A stretch of 39,981 nucleotides of DNA from Halobacteriales archaeon QS_8_69_73 (lineage in GTDB: Archaea > Halobacteriota > Halobacteria > Halobacteriales > Haloarculaceae): positions 1 to 39,981 of the forward strand of contig PXRZ01000043.1 of NCBI GenBank assembly GCA_003022945.1. Reading direction: 5' to 3'. A program made the position numbers and the translations under genes. The notes beneath the pieces are model-generated. The model was not told the DNA's origin and searched no databases. It saw nothing but the letters and a program-made list of their open reading frames with translations. The stretch's first letter is position 1. Each line of letters opens with the position of its first letter. Shown here one piece after another: positions 16,945 through 24,136 of the stretch.

Positions 16945-17052
16945 TGTCTACGGCGAGTGAAGAGGGTGAATAGAGGAATAACCAATAGCAAATTCCGAAC
17001 CGTTTCAGACTGTTTCAATCCCGCTGGCGTACTGCGATTAGGAGGTGGATAT

Positions 17053-17106
17053 ATGACGCAGGTCAGCCGCGAACCACCCGTCGTAGTATCATTCAGATGT
17101 AATTAA
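17053..17106 (+). CDS. 17-codon ORF behind a consensus Shine-Dalgarno (doubtful)
   Basis: GGAGGTG at 17041-17047 lies 5 nt before the ATG, a textbook match to the archaeal 16S 3' end, unusual in a window where most starts are leaderless. The peptide starts MTQVSREPP and ends before a strong TATA-like box, GGTTATATTTT (about 17110-17120), ahead of the small DUF7344-like gene. It may be a leader peptide, a remnant or chance. Confidence 0.22.
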   Translation: MTQVSREPPVVVSFRCN

Positions 17107-17203
17107 ACGGGGTTATATTTTGGCGCTCGCGCCCGCGACGAACCGGAGCATTTTGCGCATAAGTCGGGTCGTAATAAGGTTGGTGGCCGACCGACTCAAG
17201 AGC

Positions 17204-17479
17204 ATGCAGTCCCGAGGTCCAGGGACCCCGGACGATCCAGCGCAGTTCACGGTCGACCGCGACGAACTGGTCGAACTCGTCGACGAGATCGAAACTCCGG
17301 CGACGCTCGATCGGGTCGCCGACGTCGTCTTTCGCCGGCGGGTCAGAGCGAACGCTCTCTCGAAGTCCTGGTACGACATCCACGGGAAACTGTATCGCGT
17401 CGATCTTCCACATCTCGATTCGGTCGGCCAGCTCGAGTTCGACGAGGAGCGAGGCCTCGTCGACTCCACGGACACGTAG
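17204..17479 (+). CDS. Small DUF7344-like winged-helix protein
   Basis: 91 aa from MQSRGPGTPDD. It reads as a minimal copy of the module in the 16492-16944 gene: DELVELVDEIETPATLDRVADVV (helices) followed by YDIHGKLYRVDLPHLDSVGQLEFDEERGLVD, which parallels YQNHLPKLDEHNIIEYNRARGFV. Probably a DNA-binding regulator. TATA-like GTAATAAGG lies about 28 nt before the ATG, preceded by GTCGGGTC, giving GGGTCGTAATAAGG, close to the GT2 promoter sequence GGGCCCGTAATAAAA. A TTG-initiated form beginning at 17120 is possible but less likely. Long minus-strand frames over this gene are shadows. Confidence 0.6.
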   Translation: MQSRGPGTPDDPAQFTVDRDELVELVDEIETPATLDRVADVVFRRRVRANALSKSWYDIHGKLYRVDLPHLDSVGQLEFDEERGLVDSTDT

Positions 17480-17769
17480 CGGCGCTTTTTCGACTCTGCG
17501 AAGAGCCCGGCTAAGCAGGTCGGGACGCGACACTCCGCCGTCGGTACGGGTGCAGCGACGACGGGGTCATCAGGCTTGAACGGCGCGAACGATGACGTAC
17601 GGGAAGGGTTATTGCGTCTAACCGACGCGAACGTATGGCTGAGTCGATGCCGATTCCCCGGGTGACCCGGCGGGTTGCGATACACCCTGGGTCCAGTCTG
17701 AATCCCGTCTAAGATCTCGTGTAACAGTTGCAATACGATGTCGAGGCAGAAGACCTAAGACTCGAATTT

Positions 17770-17929
17770 TTTCCAACCCCACGAAAGTTCATCTGAAACC
17801 GATGACCGGGGTTCTCGGCGGTCGCGACGCCCCAGCTTCAACCCCACAAGGGTTCGTCTGAAACCGCGACACGGGCGACCCGCCGGGATTCGTTATGTCG
17901 CTTCAACCCCACAAGGGTTCGTCTGAAAC
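17770..17929 (-). CRISPR. Orphan CRISPR mini-array: three repeats, two 35-nt spacers
   Basis: Two identical 30-nt repeats at 17835-17864 and 17900-17929 and one degenerate repeat (23/30 matches) at 17770-17799. Spacers of exactly 35 nt occupy 17800-17834 and 17865-17899. On the minus strand the repeat begins GTTTCAGACGAACCC and ends GGGGTTGAAGC, the haloarchaeal type I-B class. Degeneration at the low-coordinate end marks it as the trailer, so the leader is the 56-nt AT-rich gap before mutL. No cas gene is in the window, so crRNA processing would depend on Cas6 encoded elsewhere. Confidence 0.9.
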
Positions 17930-17985
17930 TACTTCATACCCCCGAATATTTAGATGCTCTGCACGAATTAGGCTAATATTATCAC

Positions 17986-20064
17986 ATGAGCCCGGACATC
18001 CGCGAACTCGACGCGCGGACGCGCGACCGCATCGCCGCCGGCGAGGTGGTCGAGCGGCCCGCCTCCGTCATCAAGGAGCTGGTCGAGAACGCCCTCGATG
18101 CCGACGCGACCCGCGTCGACGTCGCCGTCGAGACCGGCGGCACCGACCGCATCGTCGTCGCCGACGACGGCGTCGGTATGTCCGACTCGGAGGTCCGGCG
18201 GGCCGTCGAGGAGCACACCACGAGCAAGCTCCGCGACGTCGGCGACCTGGAGGCCATCGGCACGCTGGGGTTCCGGGGGGAGGCACTGCACGCCATCGGC
18301 TCGGTGTCGCGGATGACGATCCGGACGAAACCGCGCGGCGGGAGCCGGGGGACGGAGCTGGTCGTCGAGGAAGGCGAGGTCGTCGACCGCGGGCCGGCGG
18401 GCTGTCCCGGGGGGACGACCGTCGAGGTGACGGGCCTGTTCGGCAACGTACCGGCCCGCCGGAAGTACCTGAAGACGGCGGCCACGGAGTTCGATCACGT
18501 CCAGTCGGTGGTGGCGGGCTACGCACTGGCAGCCCCGGAGGTGGCGGTCGCCCTGGAGCACGACGGCCGCGAGCGGTTCGCGACGGCCGGCGACGGCGAC
18601 CGCCGAAGTGCCGTCCTCGCGGTGTACGGTCGGGAGGTCGCCGCCTCGATGATACCGGTCGGCGACGCCCGCCCGGAGGGGGCCGCCGACGGCCCGCTGG
18701 CGGGCGTCGAGGGGCTGGTCAGCCACCCCGAGACCAACCGTGCCGGCCGGGAATACATGACGACGCTCGTCGACGGCCGCTACGTGACCGCCGACGTCGT
18801 CCGGGAGGCGGTCGTCGAAGCCTACAGAACACAGCTGGGGCCGGACCGCTATCCCTTCGCCGTCGTCGATCTCGACGTGCCGCCGGGCGGCGTCGACGTG
18901 AACGTCCATCCCCGAAAGCTGGAGGTACTATTTGCCGACGACGAGGGCGTCCGCGAGCAGGTCCGCGAGACGGTTCGGTCGGCGCTGCTGGAGGCGGGGC
19001 TCGTCCGGTCGCGGGCGCCGCGCGGCCGGTCGGCGCCCGAGCAGACCGAGATCGACGCCGGCGGAGGTGACGGCGGCCGTGCCGACGACACCGGCGCGAG
19101 CGACATGAGCGACGTGAGCGACGCGAGCGGCGAGACGGCCCCCGCCGACGGCGACGCCGGCGACACTGGCGGGACGGCTCCGGCCGACCACGAGCGAGAG
19201 CCGAGTCGGCGCAAGGCGGGAGACGCGACGGACCGCGGCCGGAGCCCCGGTTCGGGCGGCTCCGACGCCATGCCATCGGAGCCGACGAGCGAGACGGGTG
19301 AGACGGACACCCGGGACGGGAGCGACGGTCGGGCGGCCGCCGACGCAGGCGGCGACGTTGGGGCCGCGAGAGGCGACGACGGGCCGGCGTTCCGTGCGCC
19401 GTCGACGCAGCGGACCCTCGACGGCGACGCGACGACCGGGACGCCGGACGGCCTCGAGCAGCTGCCGTCGATGGAGGTGCTCGGGCAGTTCGACGAGACG
19501 TACCTCGTCGCCGAGACCGACGACGGGCTGCTGCTGGTCGACCAGCACGCCGCCGACGAGCGGGTCAACTACGAGCGGCTGCAAGAGCGGTTCGCCGGCG
19601 ACGTCACCACCCAGACGCTGGCGGAGCCGGTCGAGCTGGCGGTGACGCCCCGGGAGGCGGCGCTCTGCGAGGAGCACGGCGACGCGCTGGCGCGGCTCGG
19701 CTTCCGCGTCCGGCGGGCCGACGACCGGACCGTCGCGGTGGCGACCGCCCCGGCGCTGCTGGCCGACGAGGGCATCGACGCGCCGGCGCTGGCCCGGGAC
19801 CTGCTGTCGGAGTTCGTCGACGGCGACCCGGCGGGGACCGTCGAGGGCGTCGTCGACGACCTGCTGGGGGACCTGGCCTGCCACCCCGCCGTCACCGGCA
19901 ACACGCCGCTACACGAGGGGACGGTCGCCGGGCTGCTGGCGGCGCTGGACGACTGCGAGAACCCGTACGCTTGCCCGCATGGCCGGCCGACGATGGTCGA
20001 GTTCTCCGCCGAGGAGATCACCGAGCGGTTCGAGCGCGACTACCCCGGCCACGGCGGCCGGTAG
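17986..20064 (+). CDS. mutL: DNA mismatch repair protein MutL with endonuclease motif
   Basis: 692 aa. GHKL ATPase domain: ERPASVIKELVENALDA (23-39, catalytic Glu31 and Asn35), DDGVGM (60-65), GFRGEAL (95-101). Residues about 345-470 are an acidic Ser/Gly/Asp-rich linker. The C-terminal domain carries DQHAADERVNYE at 519-530, matching the metal-binding endonuclease signature DQHA-x2-E-x4-E, and CPHGRP at 663-668, so this is a nicking-type MutL. It acts with MutS in mismatch repair. No mutS is adjacent. The promoter region (AATATTTAG about 17945-17955) is shared with the divergent CRISPR mini-array. Stop is 56 nt before the kinase gene. Confidence 0.95.
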   Translation: MSPDIRELDARTRDRIAAGEVVERPASVIKELVENALDADATRVDVAVETGGTDRIVVADDGVGMSDSEVRRAVEEHTTSKLRDVGDLEAIGTLGFRGEALHAIGSVSRMTIRTKPRGGSRGTELVVEEGEVVDRGPAGCPGGTTVEVTGLFGNVPARRKYLKTAATEFDHVQSVVAGYALAAPEVAVALEHDGRERFATAGDGDRRSAVLAVYGREVAASMIPVGDARPEGAADGPLAGVEGLVSHPETNRAGREYMTTLVDGRYVTADVVREAVVEAYRTQLGPDRYPFAVVDLDVPPGGVDVNVHPRKLEVLFADDEGVREQVRETVRSALLEAGLVRSRAPRGRSAPEQTEIDAGGGDGGRADDTGASDMSDVSDASGETAPADGDAGDTGGTAPADHEREPSRRKAGDATDRGRSPGSGGSDAMPSEPTSETGETDTRDGSDGRAAADAGGDVGAARGDDGPAFRAPSTQRTLDGDATTGTPDGLEQLPSMEVLGQFDETYLVAETDDGLLLVDQHAADERVNYERLQERFAGDVTTQTLAEPVELAVTPREAALCEEHGDALARLGFRVRRADDRTVAVATAPALLADEGIDAPALARDLLSEFVDGDPAGTVEGVVDDLLGDLACHPAVTGNTPLHEGTVAGLLAALDDCENPYACPHGRPTMVEFSAEEITERFERDYPGHGGR

Positions 20065-20120
20065 GCTCGGGCGTCGAGCCGGGCCGCGTGTTGAAGCCCC
20101 CCGGCGCCCCACGGGCGCGT

Positions 20121-21010
20121 ATGCGACTGGTGACACTCGGCGGGGCGGCGCTCCGGCTCGCCGCGCGCGGTAGAGAGCGACTCGAGACGGCCGACGCGCT
20201 GTCGGTCGGCGTCGAGGGCGCGGAGGCGACGACCGCGGCGACGGCGGGGCGACTGGGCGTCGAGGCGACGTGGTTCTCGCAGCTCCCCGACGGCCCGCTG
20301 GGACGGCGGGTGGCCGCCGAGCTCCGCGGCCGGGACGTCGAGGTGGCGGCGGCGTTCGGCGGCGACCGCCAGGGGCTGACCTTCTTCGAGCGCGGCGCGA
20401 CGCCACGGGGCGACGGCCGCGTCGACGACCGTCGCGGGGCGGCCGTCGAGAAGCTGTCGTTCGACGCGCTGCCGGTCGAGCGGATCGACGCGGCCGACGT
20501 CGCCTACGTCGCCGCCCGGACCCCGGCGACGTCGGCGTCGCTGGCGGAGACGACCGCACGGTTCCTCGAGCGGGCGGCCGACGGCGGCGCGACCACCGTT
20601 CTGGGGCTGTTCGAGGCCGGGGTCGACGGCGAGACGCTCGCGGAGCTGCTGTCGGCGGTCGACGTACTGGTCACGACGGCGTCGGCCGTCGAGGCGACCT
20701 TCGGCCGGAGCGGCGAGCCGACCGGAATCACCCACGCGCTGGCTTCCGAGCACGACCTCGAGACCGTCGGGCTGCTGCGGGACGGCGACGCGGCGGCCTG
20801 GCACGACGCCACCGTCCACGAGGTGACGCTGCCGGCGGTCGACGTCGTCGACGTCAGCGGGGCGGTCGACGCCTTCGCCGGGGCGTTCCTGGTCGGTCTC
20901 GCCGGCGACGTCCAGACGGCGCTGCGCGGCGCCGTCGCCGCGGCGGCGCTTTCGAAGACGACCCCCGGCGCGCTGCCGTCGTTCACCCGGGCGGACGTCG
21001 CCGAGCGTGA
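20121..21010 (+). CDS. PfkB-family carbohydrate kinase-like, 3' end altered
   Basis: About 296 residues of family sequence from MRLVTLGGAALRLAARG. PfkB features: LGVEATWFSQLPDGPLGRRVAAEL (early motif), VLVTTASAVEATFG (middle), and VVDVSGAVDAFAGAFLVGLA near 250, the signature-2 block. There the usual GAGD is GAVD: the catalytic Asp stays but one anion-hole Gly is Val, as in a haloarchaeal subgroup with variant loops, so sugar kinase activity is uncertain. Family sequence ends near TRADVAE (about 21002), yet no stop occurs and the frame runs to 21521 antisense through tetR. The natural stop appears to have been lost in a deletion. It is 56 nt behind mutL. Confidence 0.7.
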
Positions 21011-21515
21011 CCCACCGAATGCGGGCGCCCCGGACGGTCGCCAGCAGGTGCGCCGCCGTCCGCGCGGCGTCGACGGACACGAACCGCCCCTCGTCGATGC
21101 CGCGCTCGACGACGGCGGTGACGGCGGCGTGGATCCGGGCGTCGTTTTCGATCAACCGGGCGCAGAAGGCCTCGTTGTGCGGTGCCTGAGCCCGCAGCTC
21201 CAGCAGCGCCGTGTGGAACGCTCGGTGTTCCTCGCGGTCCCGCTCGCCGCCGAACAGGAACACGTCGACGAGGTCGACGAGCTGGTCGCGGGGGTCGTCG
21301 GACGCCGCGTCGAAGACCCGGGTCTCGAACCGCTCCAACAGGTGCGCCAGCAGTTCGACGAGCAGGTCCTCCTTCGTGTCGAAGTGGTAGTGCAGAAGCG
21401 ACGTACTGCGGTCGCACTCGTCGGCGATGTCCTGCATCGTCAGGGCGGCGTAGCCATTCGCACACAGCGCCCTGTAGGTCGCGTCCACGATGCGCCCGCG
21501 AGTCCCCTCCGGCAT
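20997..21515 (-). CDS. TetR/AcrR family regulator, C-terminus lost
   Basis: About 173 recognisable residues. N-terminal HTH: GRIVDATYRALCANGYAALTMQDIADECDRSTSLLHYHFDTKEDLL (7-52), the TetR DNA-binding domain. Ligand domain follows to VRGARIRWVTLGD (about 161-173), where homology stops; typical members continue 20-30 residues to a final helix. The frame has no stop until 20040, reading antisense through the kinase. TATA-like CAATAAAAAC lies about 28 nt upstream and a palindromic operator sits between it and the ATG, which indicates autoregulation. Target genes are unknown. As it stands the encoded protein would be a 491-residue chimera or the gene is dead. Confidence 0.72.
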
Positions 21516-21518
21516 CGT

Positions 21519-21536
21519 TGACTGACTGGTCAGTCA
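21519..21536. promoter_or_regulatory. Palindromic TetR operator
   Basis: TGACTGAC-TG-GTCAGTCA: perfect 8-bp arms around a 2-nt centre, beginning 4 nt upstream of the tetR ATG and lying between the TATA-like box and the start. This placement is typical for an autorepressed TetR gene. Binding is inferred. Confidence 0.7.
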
Positions 21537-21655
21537 GGTTTTTATTGCTTGCGGGTTCCGGGGGCGAGCGGCCCGCTCGCTCGGGAGGAGCGGCGTGTCA
21601 TCGTGTCCCACCTGCGGCCACGAAATTTATGTTACAACCCGGACAACCGCGAGAC

Positions 21656-22807
21656 ATGGCGTTTCGGACGGCAGCGCTGGCGCTGCTACTGGTAGCATCG
21701 GCGGTCGGAGCCGTCGCGGCACCGGCTGCGACACAGGAAGCCGAAGGCGAAGCCTACAGCGGGGCGTTCGTCGAGTTCGACGCGACGGGTGCCGCCGTCT
21801 CCGATTACGCCGTCGACGGGACGGTCGTCGTCGAGAACGTGTCGATGCAGTCCGCCAGCGAGGCCGGGGGCATCCTGGACGCGGGTCTGTCGAGCGTCAC
21901 CAGCGTCGACGCCGCCGGCCTGAGCGTCGATACCCGGACGGCCACCGGCGCGACGGTGACCTCTGAAAGCGGCGCGCAGCTGGAGGCCTCCGACAACCAG
22001 CGCGGCGTCGTCCAGGTTCGCGCAAACGGCGAGAGCCAGATCGTCCACGCCAGCGTCGACGGCGAGGCCGAGTCCGAAAGCGACAGCCGCGTGGTCGTCT
22101 CCGGCAACGACGGTACGCAGGGGGCCTTCCTCGTCGTCGGTGACGGCGAGGCCACCGTCAACGAGGAAGGCGACGTGGTCGCCCGGGTCGACGGCGACGG
22201 ACAGCTGGTCTACCGCCAGTACAACGGAGAGCGCTCCGAGGAGGACGGAGAGCAGGAGCGGATGATCCAGGACGGCACGGCGACCGCCGAGGTGTACGTC
22301 CACAGCGCCGCCGAGGGCGGCAGCGAGGCCGAAAGCAACGGTACGAGCGTTGTCGAGTACGACCAGGACACCACCGTCGAGGTACAGGAGCGCAGCGAGA
22401 GCCGGATCAACATGACCGCGGAGCGGACCGAACGCCAGGGGAAGGTCATCATCACGACCGTCTCCGACGGGACGTTCGGTAGCGCCGACGACACCGAGGT
22501 CCTCGTCGACGGCGAGGCCGCCGCGGAGGCGAACTCCTACGACGAGGTCCGGCAGGCCACCCAAGACGGCGACAACTCGCGGTATCTCGTCCGGCAGTCC
22601 TCCGGCGCGGAGGCGTCCTCGGACGTCGTGGTCGGCGTCAACCACTTCTCCGAGCGGCAGATCTCGATGCAGAACGACGGCAACTCGACCGACTCGACCG
22701 ACGGCAGCGACGGGGGCCTCTCGGACGCCGACGGCCCCGGATTCGGCGCGCTCGCCGCGATAGTGGCCCTCGGCGGGGCTCTCGTCGCACTCCGGCGTCG
22801 AGCGTAA
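21656..22807 (+). CDS. Secreted PGF-CTERM surface protein, paralog A
   Basis: 383 aa from MAFRTAALALLLVASAVG. Sec signal peptide (1-27, cleavage after an AAPAA-type site), then a ~310-residue acidic, Ser/Gly/Val-rich body with alternating beta-like pattern and Asn-x-Ser/Thr sites (NVS, NGT, NMT, NST), then DGPGFGALAAIVALGGALVALRRRA. PGF plus a helix plus Arg is the PGF-CTERM signal, cleaved by archaeosortase A and replaced with a lipid anchor. The body matches the next gene along its whole length. TATA-like TTTATG is about 28 nt before the ATG; the longer frame upstream is antisense to tetR. Family function is not recognised. Confidence 0.8.
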   Translation: MAFRTAALALLLVASAVGAVAAPAATQEAEGEAYSGAFVEFDATGAAVSDYAVDGTVVVENVSMQSASEAGGILDAGLSSVTSVDAAGLSVDTRTATGATVTSESGAQLEASDNQRGVVQVRANGESQIVHASVDGEAESESDSRVVVSGNDGTQGAFLVVGDGEATVNEEGDVVARVDGDGQLVYRQYNGERSEEDGEQERMIQDGTATAEVYVHSAAEGGSEAESNGTSVVEYDQDTTVEVQERSESRINMTAERTERQGKVIITTVSDGTFGSADDTEVLVDGEAAAEANSYDEVRQATQDGDNSRYLVRQSSGAEASSDVVVGVNHFSERQISMQNDGNSTDSTDGSDGGLSDADGPGFGALAAIVALGGALVALRRRA

Positions 22808-22850
22808 AAGACAACGCTTAAGTTTCAACCAAGTAACAATTTACACGCAA

Positions 22851-24077
22851 ATGAGAATCAAATCAGCGATCCTTACGGCAGCGCTGGTCGTCTCCCTGAT
22901 CGGAGCGGCCGCGGCACCTGCCGCGACACAAGGAACCGAAGCCGAAGGGTACAGCGGCGCGTTCATCGAGTTCGAGACGGCGAACGCCGCGGTGAACGAC
23001 TACACCGTCAACGGGCAGGTCGTCGTCGATAACCTGCGGGTGCAGTCCGCCGGCGAGGCGGGCGGCAGCGGCGAGGGCGGCGTCGGCGTCGGCGTCGGTG
23101 CCGACTCGACGGTGAGCATCGACGGCGCGGCGGTCCAGAGCCAGAGCAGCGGCGCGGCACGCGCCTCGGTGGCGTTCGAAAGCGGCGCGCAACTGGAGGC
23201 CAACGACAACCGGCGCGGCGTCGTCCGGATCACCGCCGACGGCGGCGACCAGGTCGTCCAGGCCAACGTCAGCGGCGACGCCAGCCAAGAGGGCGACAAC
23301 CGCGTGGTCGTTACCGGTGACGACGGCGCCCAGGGGACGTTCATCGTCGTCGGCGAGGGCAACATCTCGGCCAACGGCGACGGTCAGGTGACCGCCGCCG
23401 TCGGGGAGGGCGGCCAGGTCGTCTACCGGCAGTACGACGGCGAGCGCTCCGACAGCGAGCAGCAGCAGGAACAGCTCATCCAGGACGGCACCGCAGCGGC
23501 CGAGCTGTTCGTCCGCGGCGCGGCCGACTCCGAGGGCGGCAGCGACGGCGGCGACAACGAGACCAGCGTCGTCACCTACGACGAGGACACCAGCGCGGAG
23601 GTGACGAGCCGGTCCGAGAGTCAGATCAACGCGACCGTCGACCGCACGCAGCAGCAGGGCAAGGTCGTGGTCGTGACCGTCGCCGAGTCGGCGGTCCAAA
23701 GCGCCGAGTCGCTGGAGGTGCTCATCGACGGTGAGGCCGCCGCACAGGCCGACTCCTACGGCGAGGTCCAGCAGTCCGCGGAGGAAGGCGACGAGCCGCG
23801 ATACCTCGTCCGGCAGTCCTCCAGCGCGGAGGCCGCCGTCGACGTGGTGGTCGGCATCGACGGCTTCTCCGAGCGGCAGCTCTCGATACAGGACGCCGAC
23901 GACGGCGAGTCGACCCCGACCGACATGGGTAACGGCGACAACGGGACCGACGGTGACGGCGAGACCGACACCGACGGCGACGACGGGTCCAGCGCCGACG
24001 GCCCCGGCTTCGGCGCCCTCGCGGCCCTGATCGCGCTGACGGCCGCCCTCGTCGCGGCCGCGGCCCGGCGCCGCTGA
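22851..24077 (+). CDS. Secreted PGF-CTERM surface protein, paralog B
   Basis: 408 aa from MRIKSAILTAALVVSLIG, with a Sec signal peptide ending around AAAAPAATQ. It aligns along its length with the preceding gene: EGYSGAFIEFETANAAVNDY against EAYSGAFVEFDATGAAVSDY, and VYRQYDGERS against VYRQYNGERS; by eye about half of residues match. It carries an extra acidic linker (DGETDTDGDDGSS) before ADGPGFGALAALIALTAALVAAAARRR, the PGF-CTERM anchor. It has its own TATA-like stretch (CGCTTAAGTTT) in the 43-nt gap, so it can be expressed separately. Tandem duplication is the simplest origin. Function unknown. Confidence 0.8.
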   Translation: MRIKSAILTAALVVSLIGAAAAPAATQGTEAEGYSGAFIEFETANAAVNDYTVNGQVVVDNLRVQSAGEAGGSGEGGVGVGVGADSTVSIDGAAVQSQSSGAARASVAFESGAQLEANDNRRGVVRITADGGDQVVQANVSGDASQEGDNRVVVTGDDGAQGTFIVVGEGNISANGDGQVTAAVGEGGQVVYRQYDGERSDSEQQQEQLIQDGTAAAELFVRGAADSEGGSDGGDNETSVVTYDEDTSAEVTSRSESQINATVDRTQQQGKVVVVTVAESAVQSAESLEVLIDGEAAAQADSYGEVQQSAEEGDEPRYLVRQSSSAEAAVDVVVGIDGFSERQLSIQDADDGESTPTDMGNGDNGTDGDGETDTDGDDGSSADGPGFGALAALIALTAALVAAAARRR

Positions 24078-24136
24078 GACGAGAGGGCCGGGCAAACCAC
24101 CCGTAGTTAAGTGGGATGGGGGACGCAGTACGAAGT

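Noticed and set aside
17002-17010. GTTTCAGAC, identical to the first 9 nt of the CRISPR repeat, upstream of the array
   Set aside because: Similarity ends after 9 nt and spacing to the array is not regular; probably chance, though a very degraded repeat cannot be excluded.
17635-17712. 25-codon ORF (MAESMPIPRV...) preceded by a TATA-like GGGTTATTG
   Set aside because: Codon third-position GC is no better than random for this genome and no recognisable sequence; not enough to annotate.
17093-17733. Minus-strand frames over the small DUF7344-like gene
   Set aside because: Antisense to 17204-17479, which has better promoter placement and family-like sequence; one frame also runs toward the CRISPR side without any domain.
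22863-24095. 410-codon minus-strand frame over paralog B
   Set aside because: Val/Gly/Asp-rich antisense of a high-GC gene; the + strand has signal peptide and PGF-CTERM tail.
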